Below, piece after piece: positions 55,613-64,000 of a DNA stretch of 64,000 bases (its first letter is position 1; every line of letters starts with the position of its first letter). A program made the position numbers and the translations under genes. Location: assembly GCA_922989275.2 (NCBI GenBank), contig OV277862.1, positions 47,889,786 to 47,953,785 of the forward strand. Reading direction: 5' to 3'. This DNA is from Gari tellinella. Lineage: Eukaryota; Mollusca; Bivalvia; Cardiida; Psammobiidae. Under the pieces are notes generated by a model. That model saw only the letters and a program-made list of their open reading frames with translations, ran no database searches and was not told the origin of the DNA.

Positions 55613-56374
55613 CTCTGCACGCTCCACACGGGGCACTGGTGAACTGTGGCATGTTATAGGACAAGGTTATAAATCTAGCGTCCTTGGGAACTTTCTGCAC
55701 GTTTTGCCCATGCATTAACTTTTGGCATGTCTGTTAGATATTTTTGTTCTGCAGCACATTCTAATATATTTTTTTCAAATTCTTAAGAGAATATCTTCTG
55801 AGTATCAACTAGTCTAGGTACAGGGAGGCGGAAAGCTTACCCTTATTAAATTTGGTTGCAACAATTATTACATATTTTCCCCAAAAGGTTTAAGCAACTC
55901 TCTTTCTTCAGAGCTCCCTATGAACCCTCTTTGAAATGCACCTTATCCACATCTGTATCATACCACTTAATACAATGTTTGGTGCACGCTGTTGAAACGG
56001 TCAAACCACTGTAGCTCGATCTCTGTCAAATAGAACTTATCATTTTGTAAAAGTTGAAAATGTAGCTGTACAAAGTATTTGTGAGTTCAGCGAGTTCATT
56101 GTATTAAAGTTAAAAACGAATTTATGGACTTAAACGAGCTCGAGTTATGAAAATTTGACTGTTTTAGGTATCAAATAGGGATGAGAACCACACGTTACAA
56201 AGCATAGCTGAACGATAAACACGTTTTTGCCTTTTATCGAGCTTGCACGATATTAACCCATTAGAGAAGTTTTGAGTGTTGTTCTGGCTACTTGTTCCGG
56301 GAAAAGAAAAATGACAATTCTTTTTTTCTTCGTTTGAAAAAAATTTGAGAATTTTACAGACCCAGATTTCGAAC
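55613..56374. other. No gene recognised
   Basis: AT-rich, short frames. Minus-strand frames near 56164-56450 are not recognisable. Confidence 0.4.
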
Positions 56375-56565
56375 AGCATTTATTCCTTTCACCCTTAATG
56401 ACGTTATAAAGCGCATTTGCAAACAGTTTGATCCAGATCAGACGGATCAAAACTGTTTGCCACTTGTTTTGAAATCACGTTAGTTATACTGCCTTAAATC
56501 TAACTTTGAAACGATATTGCTGACAACAGTATTGAAGCAAACAACAATATGGCGGTGAAGGGGTA
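56375..56565 (+). repeat. Family A MITE with collapsed hairpin
   Basis: TTGCAAACAGTTTGATCCAG, then TCAGACGGATCAAAACTGTT with no CGCCGCG loop. AACGATATTGCTGACAACAG and GGCGGTGAAGGGGTAAAG follow. Confidence 0.65.
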
Positions 56566-56702
56566 AAGTGTTCACGATAAATGTGATCATGAAAGGGATA
56601 ATCGTAGACATTGTGCCTGATAGTGAACCGCTGGGCTCGATTTACATTAGTGAAACTTTCAGACAACCAGGAATCGTTAACATTGACTCTTTGAAAGTTG
56701 TG

Positions 56703-56948
56703 TACAGTGGAGAATCTGTTATTCTGTCCCGTTTAAACGCAAACGTACGCAAACGCAAAGCACTAAAACGTAGAAAAGTACAACTTTTGGACAATTCTGA
56801 TAATTCATGTTTATCTTGGTGGCAAACAGTTTGGAGCCAGATCAGACGCCGGGTAACCCGGCGTCTGATCAGGCTCCAAACTGTTTGCACTGCACATAAT
56901 AGTTTTAGCGTAAACGCGTTTATTGGGAATAACAGTTTCTCCACTGTA
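56703..56948 (+). mobile_element. Family G MITE, well preserved
   Basis: TACAGTGGAGAATCTGTTAT to GTTTCTCCACTGTA. Hairpin GCAAACAGTTTGGAGCCAGA / TCAGGCTCCAAACTGTTTGC with loop GCCGGGTAACCCGGC. The 133- and 130-codon frames over this element on opposite strands are read-through of the palindrome, not genes. Confidence 0.9.
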
Positions 56949-56979
56949 CACGATTTTGAGTTTAATTGAAATAATTTAA

Positions 56980-57183
56980 CCCTTTTGCTCTCAATGACAC
57001 TTTGCAAACATTTCGGATCCCGATCAGACGCCAAACTATTGGAAACTCGTTTTTTGAATTTCGTTAGTCATACTATCTTATTTTGTAACTTTAAAACGAT
57101 ATTGCAGACAACAAAAGTTGAAATGGACGACAAAGAAACGGCGAAGGGGTAAAAATATCTTGAATAATTTGATCGTGAAAGGG
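56980..57183 (+). mobile_element. Family A MITE at TTAA
   Basis: TTAA (56976-56979), CCCTTTTGCTCTCAATGACA; ends GATCGTGAAAGGG, TTAA (57184-57187). The hairpin has lost its loop (TCGGATCCCGATCAGACGCC then AAACTATTGG). The TTAA at its right end is shared with the next element. Confidence 0.75.
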
Positions 57184-57187
57184 TTAA

Positions 57188-57335
57188 CCCTTTGACCCAT
57201 GGCTGGCAAGTATGCGTCCGTCGAATATACTTTACCTGTGATACACTTGTCATGTGTAAATAGTGAATTTCCAGATGAAAAGGCCCCTACACTGTTTGTC
57301 CTTTTGCAATGCATTGACAAAAGCATCCATAAATA
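57188..57335. repeat. Family B-like MITE remnant abutting family A
   Basis: CCCTTTGACCCATGGCTGGC directly follows the TTAA that ends the previous element. TACACTTGTCATGTGTAAAT and CCCTACACTGTTTGTCC resemble family B's right half in reverse. The other end is not clear. Confidence 0.5.
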
Positions 57336-57348
57336 ATCAAATTTAAAC

Positions 57349-57542
57349 TACAGTCGAACTTCGATATCTCGAACTCGGTTATGTCGAACATACCCGTAGT
57401 TCAAATTTAAAACGTAGCCTATTCACGTTTTAACTTCGAACTACGGGTAACTTCGACTTAACCGAACATAAATTAATGTAATTCATGTGTTAAAAAATCG
57501 GTTAGTTCATGTTAAGCGAGTCGAGATAGTAACGTTCGTCTG
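57349..57542. mobile_element. Family H element, uninterrupted
   Basis: TACAGTCGAACTTCGATATC with TCGAACTC at the left; GCGAGTCGAGATAGTAACGT then TCGTCTG at the right. CATACCCGTAGTTCAAAT and TTCGAACTACGGGTAACTTC form an inner palindrome. Confidence 0.75.
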
Positions 57543-58078
57543 AATTTTGAATTTAAAATGGAATCGTTCAGGGAAAAATGTTAAAATAATGAGTTTCCAA
57601 AAACTAATATGTACGTGTTTATATAGGCGCATGTGGCTATTTTCAACAATATCCATATATTAGCTATTACCTATTACTTGGTCAATTGATACAGAAATGT
57701 GTTTGCCCTTAACCTTCTGCATACCATGGTTATGTCGTATTTGCTGTTTTTCACCTGCAAAACAGTTTGTCAAGAGTTGATTTATTTGCATTTTATTTCA
57801 GTACAACTGTATGGTGTAGAATATTAGACAAAATGCAAATACTTAAACATCAGCTGTAAAATGCTTATCATCTAAGTATTCCCCAAATGTAGTGAACGGA
57901 TAGACGAAGCGTCTTCATTGTATATATTTACATACTTTGTATAAACCAATACCGCTATTGAAAGTATTTTTCAATGGCTTGATTCATTAGCAGGGCATAT
58001 TGTTCCAGACAGTTAGTTACAATTGTCTGTTAAGACAATTAAAAATGATAAATTGTTATATCAAATACTTGTTGCTGA
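57543..58078. other. No gene recognised
   Basis: AT-rich sequence without identifiable repeats or exons. Confidence 0.4.
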
Positions 58079-58082
58079 TTAA

Positions 58083-58283
58083 CCCTTCCACTCTCAGTGA
58101 CTTGTTTGCAAACAGTCTGGATCCTGATCAGACGACGCGTCAGAATCCAAATTGTTTGGCATTAGTATTAAAATGTTGTCAGTGGTACTGTCTTAAAATA
58201 AATTGTAGACAACAAAATTGAAGAAGACGAAAATGAAACGGTAAAGGGGTATATATCTCACGAAAAGATTGGCAGTGACAGGG
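58083..58283 (+). mobile_element. Family A MITE at TTAA
   Basis: TTAA (58079-58082), CCCTTCCACTCTCAGTGAC; ends TTGGCAGTGACAGGG before TTCA. Hairpin GCAAACAGTCTGGATCCTGA then CGACGCGTCAGAATCCAAAT, with a shortened loop. Confidence 0.75.
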
Positions 58284-59768
58284 TTCAATGGTTATGTCAA
58301 CAAAACACAATTCAAACTACAAACCAAACAGAAAAGAAGATTACACCAAGGTTAAACTTATTTTCACATTCGTATACTGTATTGAACCAGTCAATGGGGC
58401 CCTACCGCATTACAGAGTTATCCCAATTTTCATCACGATCATAAACGATTCGGAAAAGAATAGATCGAATGCGGTTTATTAGTTTGATACCTATATCTAT
58501 ATGCAGTCAAGCTCCCGTTTATCCCTATGTATTTTAATGTATTAATTTTGTTTAATGTCAAATGCGACGGTTATTTATTTCATCGTTTTTAGCAAACCGA
58601 AAGTAGCACTGATCATACTTTTTCTATATAACAAAGAAGCCGACTTTTAACATACTTAACAGACACGGGTTTTCACCTCGGTAAAAGAACGTTAACATGG
58701 ATTAATATTTGAAACAATTGTCAATTTTTGTAACGTATTCTATACTGTTTATACCGCTGGAATGTGATACCGTGCATCTTACCTGGATCCAAATTGTTTG
58801 GCAAAAGTCGACATGAACTCTGTTGAGTCGCGCTTAGTGTTAATCCTTTCTTTACTTCATAGGAATGTTTTTTCACACCTTTGAAAACATAATAGACCCT
58901 GTTCAAAGAGCTCTTTTAGTTATAGGAGCCATCAGGTCAAGCTCTTATCTGTTAGCTTGTAAACAGTATTGGTCTTAATCTGCAAAAACATCAGTGTGAC
59001 ACAAATCTTTGTTGCTCATAAGACAAAGTGGCACATTACTTCTTATCTTCCTTCTTTACACCAGTAATTGTGCATAGCTTAATAGTTACTACGTAAGTAG
59101 ATCCTGATCAGATGGTTACTATATAGGAACAGTCTCTATAATCAATGACTGTCCTCTGGTTCTTAAATGACATTATAGGTCTATAAATGCTGCCTATTAC
59201 AGGTGAAAAAGGGGATATTTATTAAGACATTACCGGTATTAAACATAAACTTTGTATTATTCAGTTATTAATAATGACATGAATATTCATTAGGCAAAGG
59301 GTTAAACTGATCTTTTAAAATATGTTGAATTGTAAACAGTTTCTTCAAAAATGTATACTTTGTTTGTTCATTATATACCAGCAGATTTTAGTTGACAGAA
59401 ATTTCATAGAAATAGTTAAGCCTGTCATGCTCATAGCGCACATGGATTTCACCTCTCAAGGCTTCTGCCCAGGGGCCATAAAGTGCAAAGCATCATCACA
59501 ACTAACAACAGGAAGTAACCAATTAGCTAGAAATCGAATTGTATACTGACCCCCCATTGGGGTGCAGATGCTGTCCCATAAGAGTCATATATACACAATG
59601 CCCCATAGCCATAAAACGGAAGCTTAAGTCTTGGGTACACAGGCTGGAATCAAATCACACCAAACTATTTTATTTTTATTTTTATTTTTTTATATAGGAT
59701 CCACATTGTTATTCATGTGGGGAATAAATTTTAATCTCCTATACCATGCACTCCTTCATGTGCAAAAG
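58284..59768. other. No gene recognised
   Basis: AT-rich. A frame at 59322-59549 is somewhat less AT-rich but has no recognisable motif or convincing splice sites. Poly-T-rich tract at 59670-59692. Confidence 0.4.
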
Positions 59769-60026
59769 CTTAACCCATTACCCCCATCATTATGCCTTTT
59801 ACTCCTTTAATGAATTCCACCTTCATAAGCAAATAAATCCTCTTCATGCACTAAGCAGTCATAATTATGAAACATAGGTGATATTTTATGTCGTAGTGGG
59901 TGGTACCTTAAAGCAGGATTAAAGTAAAGCAGGGTGCACCTTAAGGCGCATTATGTTTTACTTTCAACCTGCTTTAAGTGGTGACCTATATTCAATACTT
60001 AACACGGGCTGTGGGGTAATGGGTTT
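59769..60026. mobile_element. Family F MITE, copy 2
   Basis: TTAACCCATTACCCCC at the left and GTGGGGTAATGGG at the right. Hairpin CCTTAAAGCAGGATTAAAGT / TACTTTCAACCTGCTTTAAG around GCACCTTAAGGCGC. The right TTAA has decayed to TTTA. Confidence 0.7.
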
Positions 60027-60029
60027 AGG

Positions 60030-60255
60030 TAATGGGTAAACCCATTACCCGATCGCCTGTTCCTACCTGGAAAGACAGGTGTCCATTAAAGGTTGATTGA
60101 AAAGTACATGCTACTTTACTTTCAACTTGCTTTAAGCTACCATCTGCTAGGATATTCAATGTTTTTAATGTTGCACATTCATGCTAATAAAAACTTTGAA
60201 TTAGAACTCTTTCCTTCATTGGAGGCATAAACCAAAGGCGTATTTAAAGGGTTAA
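60030..60255. mobile_element. Family F MITE, copy 3
   Basis: AACCCATTACCCGATCGCCT to GGCGTATTTAAAGGG then TTAA. The left hairpin arm is lost; CTACTTTACTTTCAACTTGC remains. ATCTGCTAGGATATTCAATG matches 50728-50750. Confidence 0.65.
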
Positions 60256-60390
60256 TAGGAAATAGATGGTATTAGTTTTGAAGATAGGTGACCCCTTAAG
60301 GCAGGTTAAGGTACATTCTGCTTTAAGCTATCGTCTGCTGGGAGGTATAACATATTTATTGAGGTGCATATTGATGACTTATTTTAATAA
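60256..60390. repeat. Family F fragment, copy 4
   Basis: TTGAAGATAGGTGACCCCTT, AAGGCAGGTTAAGGTACATT, CTGCTTTAAGCTATCGTCTG and CATATTGATGACTTATTT match 50635-50785. Three family F copies therefore stand head-to-tail. Confidence 0.6.
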
Positions 60391-61105
60391 ACATATGAAT
60401 AAATGATATGCATAGAACGGTATATCTATGGAAGTTTTTGTAAGTTTTATTGTAGGCAAAGTAAATGCCTGTCTTAATTCTATTTTTGAACAATATGAGA
60501 GATTGCGCTTTCAATAATGTATAGCCAGGTTCTACTGTATATAATATAAGCTCTACACTAACAAGCAGACGATCTCCTCAAATTCGTGTTTGAGGATAAA
60601 GGATTTTCGATACTATGTGTACTTCACTATTGAACCGGAAACAACCGCTCATTCAGGGGGCGCTACTCTAATCACACTTTCCATGCGGGGTAACTCTGTA
60701 TATCGGTAGGGCCCCATTGCTGTTTTTCTATTTCAATTTTTTCTAATGAATCATGAAAAGATTAGACTAGTGTTCGAGTAGGGAGAGATTGATATCGATT
60801 TGTTTGAGTAGACTGGATAATTTGTTTCTAACTAGCAAACAGGAGATTGAGTAATTGGTTAGTTACTGCGTTTAATTTCTCTTACACGCAATATTTGTAC
60901 CGTAAGAGGGTTGTTTGAAAAACAAAATAATATCTTCGGACAGTAATTTTCTCTCTTTATGTATCATTTGTTTTCGTGAGTTCTGAAGCATATTTGCAGT
61001 GAGGACGACATTATACCTTCTTTTTTTATTGAAACTCAAAACATATGCAATGTAATAATATATTAGATAAGAGAGCATTTTCAAAATGTTAGCTTTCAGT
61101 TTTAA
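60391..61105. other. No gene recognised
   Basis: AT-rich. A GGGGGCGCTACTCTAATCAC patch near 60656 is the only GC-richer part. No repeats assigned. Confidence 0.4.
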
Positions 61106-61109
61106 TATG

Positions 61110-61252
61110 TGTAGCAAACAGCTTGGAACCTAATAAGAGGCCGGTTTAGCAGGCGTCGGATCTGCCTTCGAACTGCTTGCAATGGACACAATAGTTAAAG
61201 CAAAAACGCGTTTATCAGGAACTAATAACGTCTTTTTTTCTCTATGTAACTA
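61110..61252 (+). repeat. Family G, degenerate
   Basis: TAGCAAACAGCTTGGAACCT / CTGCCTTCGAACTGCTTGCA, then CAATAGTTAAAGCAAAAACG and TTTATCAGGAACTAATAACG. Left end not visible. Confidence 0.6.
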
Positions 61253-61310
61253 GCTACTGCATTGGTGATACAGTTTGTTACATTGTTTAACATAAAAACA
61301 AATAAAGACT

Positions 61311-61515
61311 CAGGGCTGCCATTTCTCCGGAGTTTTCCTAAGTATTCGGATTTTTATCCTAGCAGATCGTAGCTTAAAACAGGCTGTTTTAAGCAGTCAT
61401 GTGTCCTCAAAACAAGAAACAGACTATTGGTTAAACGTGCGATTAGTAAAATTGCGTCTGAAAAATTGAAAATTTGAAATCTTAGCATTTTTATGAACAA
61501 TTTATGGCAGCCCTG
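61311..61515 (-). mobile_element. Family E MITE, copy 4
   Basis: CAGGGCTGCCATTTCTCCGG to TTATGGCAGCCCTG. AAGACT precedes and AAGAAT follows, a 6-bp duplication with one change. The hairpin is reduced to CTTAAAACAGGCTGTTTTAAG. Confidence 0.75.
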
Positions 61516-61889
61516 AAGAATCTAAATACTTTTGACGAAATGGACTATAATAAAAAGGCGGGTTTTGTATGATTGTGTTGCAAATTCACTTGACAGTGTT
61601 TCTGAAGCAACTGCAACATAGATTTACGTAGCATGACCCTTCCGGCTATTAAACGAAAATGGTAAAATTTGACATGGCGCTTATTTATATCTTTCATTAA
61701 AATACTAAATGTCTGATATTGTTTCATTTGGCTCTGATCTTGTCCGTGTATAAGATTTAGACTGTCCTTTTTCTTGTGACCCGGCTCATAAACAATTATT
61801 ATAGATACATATGAGATGACAGAGTGTTTGCAAGATATAAATATTTATATGTGTTTTGCATAAGCATCCCTAGATAATAATCGAATGTC

Positions 61890-62440
61890 GGTGCACTCTT
61901 ATTAGTGTTTTCTTCTGACTAGTCCAAGACATTTTTAAATAGGAACATTCTAAAACTTTAAAAGGGATGAGTATCGTACTCGATGATTTCTCTACAGTCA
62001 GTACGAGATACGGATAGCTGTATTTATTTGCGTTATGTACAGTAGAGCAGACATTATTATTTCCCGTTTAAACGCAAACGCAATGCACTAAACTGTGAAA
62101 ATTTACTTTTAGGAATGTTAACTATATCTTTAAACTGAGTAGCAAACAGGTTGGAGCCTAATCAGACACCGGGTTACCCGGCGTCTGATCTGGTTCCAAC
62201 CTGTTTGCAATGGAAATAATAGTTTAAATATATAAATGCGTTTATTGGAAAAGAATAAAATATTTAGCAAAGTTAGCGCAGCGGTCTCGTGCTGCAAGAG
62301 GATCATACTTATCTCAAGTAGAAAAGCGTACGATTATATGTTCGATGTGACCTTGCTTACCTATTTACCATTATTAACTATTGTGTTCTACAAGTAACTC
62401 GGACAAGTCAGAAATATCGGATAATATATTTGAGACACTA
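61890..62440 (+). repeat. Family R repeat, undivided copy with an old family G insert
   Basis: TTATTAGTGTTTTCTTCTGA, then TACAGTAGAGCAGACATTAT (62038) with the family G hairpin AAACAGGTTGGAGCCTAATC / GATCTGGTTCCAACCTGTTT, then GTTAGCGCAGCGGTCTCGTG and GACAAGTCAGAAATATCGG. GTTAGCGCAGCGGTCTCG resembles a pol III A box, but no B box was found. This is the reference for the split copy at 21866-26030. Confidence 0.7.
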
Positions 62441-63639
62441 ATCATAAGGTTGACTGTATTTGAAAATACTTTTACTTTCATTTTCTTTATTATTTTGTTT
62501 GCCTTCCCCTTACTTATATCGACACCAAAGAACCATTGTATTTGTCGCGGTGCCGTAAAACCTTACTCAATCAGCCAATATACTTTTTATTGATTCTTCT
62601 AGTTGTAAGGTAAGTCAGCCCTGCGAATGGCAAATATTCAAACAAAACGGCAAAGCTAGTCCTGAAATCTTTCACCCGAGAAAGTGCTGAATATTAAAAT
62701 TGATTTTTTCACCAATGAGTTACACCTATAATCAAAATCTTTCTAGAAGTTATAGAAATGCACATATGGTTTATCAAAATTCGATAACAAAAATTAGTTC
62801 TCATTTATAGACACTAGAGTGTAAATAAAATTATAATATTGCCATTTTCAGGCATATCTGAGTTTATCAATGGCGGAAAATCCTTAACTTGATGGTAATA
62901 TTTCATCAAAATTTCATATAATGGAAATATTGTTAAGTAGAGATGTCGTTCAACGATTTTTCTATTTTTATCTCAAGTGGAAATCATATGCAATAGGATA
63001 GAACAACTATACTAATATTTGAATGGAAAAATGTAGTTTGTGGTTTAAGGGGAGGATGACTTAAAGTATTTTAGCTCCGTAGGCCTTCTTGTTTATTAGA
63101 TGTGGTTACTAATGTTACACAGAACTACACGACAATCATTTCTGCGAAACTATTTTGAATTGGGACCATCTGTGTAGAGAGTGTTATATATAAAACTTTA
63201 ACGCATCAATGGATTATTTTGAAATCTGGTTGATTGTTTCGAAGGATTTGTTATTGTCAGGTATTTATTTGTATCAAACCAACCGCCTGTGTGTCGGAAG
63301 TGTAACTTGTAAATAATAAGTTGAATAATCTGTGGCAGACACAACTATATGTAATAAGGTGAAATTTGGTTTTCTGTAGATAGTGTTTTAAACCTTAAAG
63401 GTTACAGGGTTATAGTTTGCTTATACATGTAAAGTTATTGCCAAGCAGTGTGTATGTAACAGCGCAGTAAAACCCAATACTTGTGGGATTAGAGTTAAAG
63501 ACATCAAGCCAATCCATTCATTGATTCCCCCTCCATTGTTCATTACGTGTCAAAATACAGGTATATACCGGTATACAGCATGAGAAACATTTTCAGACGA
63601 TGGCTCAGCTTTGAAAAGAGGCCCTTACATAATAGATCT
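62441..63639. other. No gene recognised upstream of the RT fragment
   Basis: AT-rich. It includes a short repeat shared with 15487-15545 (at 62540-62600). The region just before the RT fragment could be a decayed 5' part of the same retroelement, but nothing in it is recognisable. Confidence 0.35.
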
Positions 63640-64000
63640 TAATAGGTTTTTCAATGGGTTTGTGATTGGTATTCCTATGGGTTCAAACTGTGCGCCCCTT
63701 GTCGCAGACCTTTTTTGTACTGTTATGAGAGGGACTTTATGCTTAGTCTAAATCTGATACACAGGCAGATATGATCGAAGCCTTTAACAATACATCGCGC
63801 TATCTAGATGATATTTTTAATATAGACAACCCATTTTTTGATACGTTGTTTCCTTTTATTTACCCAAAAGAACTACGCCTTAATAAAACAAACGAGTCAA
63901 ATTTGTCGGCACCATTTTTACATTTGGATCTTTTTATAAATAACGGAATTGTTTCTTCTAAGATTTACGATAAACGAGATGATTTTGATTTTAGTATTGT
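63640..64000 (+). pseudogene. Reverse-transcriptase fragment of a retroelement, frameshifted, cut by window end
   Basis: Reverse transcriptases copy the element's RNA into DNA. Three consecutive pieces are recognisable. GFVIGIPMGSNCAPLVADLF at about 63655-63715 holds the RT IPMG motif. YLDD at 63801-63812 is the catalytic box. The DKRDDFDFSIV piece at about 63969-64000 matches a conserved stretch after the palm in a family of animal RT proteins with IPMGTNCAPLLADLF and DKRDDFNF motifs. Two frameshifts break the frame: one at the T run 63711-63716, one near 63741-63746. From about 63748 to the window end the frame is open. Upstream of 63640 the similarity fades. A Penelope-like or other non-LTR element is likely, but I cannot decide which. 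Confidence 0.75.

Noticed and set aside
56568..57034. 133- and 130-codon frames on opposite strands; similar peptides (ESVILSRLNANVRKRKALKR) recur at 46397, 50006 and 52522
   Set aside because: The peptide recurs only because family G MITEs recur. Both strands stay open because of the palindrome, and start positions fall in unrelated host sequence.

Overview
This is an AT-rich stretch of animal nuclear DNA with no complete protein-coding gene that I can support. No operons, bacterial signals or long open frames are visible. The repeats are of kinds I associate with bivalve molluscs: elements with a GGGGGCAT hairpin, CCGT/CTGT runs and GACCTTGACCTT arrays, and MITEs ending GGCCCGTTTCATAAAAC. 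A dreissenid-type mussel is my guess, at low confidence, because the repeated hairpin built on GATCAGACGCCGCGT looks familiar from such genomes. The window is best read as intergenic or intronic DNA packed with non-autonomous transposons.

Layout. 0-9 kb: a partial hairpin MITE at the left edge, a small TIR element (732-1080), a long inverted repeat with a GT microsatellite in one arm (2169-3736), one GGCCCGTTTC-type MITE, and a pair of 255-bp CAGGGCTGCC elements. 9-21 kb: a TIR element rich in CCCGC words (9036-9902), tRNA-like SINE heads, long palindromes and many hairpin MITEs. 21.9-26 kb: a nested stack in which an old repeat is split by a 3.4-kb molluscan repeat, itself invaded by a TTAA-site MITE and a decayed Tc1-like transposon. 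28-38 kb: more MITEs, including one inserted inside the hairpin of another. 38.4-39.3 kb: an 851-bp element with 29-bp perfect TIRs and a 5-bp target duplication. 40.8-43.9 kb: large palindromes and a tandem array of about 160-bp units. 46-57 kb: the densest nesting of hairpin MITEs, plus one candidate coding exon on the minus strand (about 48.76-48.93 kb). 57-62.5 kb: further MITEs. 63.6-64 kb: a frameshifted reverse-transcriptase fragment running off the window.

The unifying observation is modular. A hairpin of about 65 bp, bounded by GCAAACAGT and ACTGTTTGC, sits inside at least five MITE families whose ends and remaining interiors are unrelated. Its two arms change together between copies. 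A second hairpin of about 70 bp, with TTAAAGCAGGCTG arms, is likewise shared by two families with different ends and target sites. Several families insert precisely at TTAA (CCC...GGG ends) and others at TA, CTG or 6-bp sites, so different transposases seem to have mobilised the same hairpin cargo. Family letters A to R are local labels used only in this annotation.
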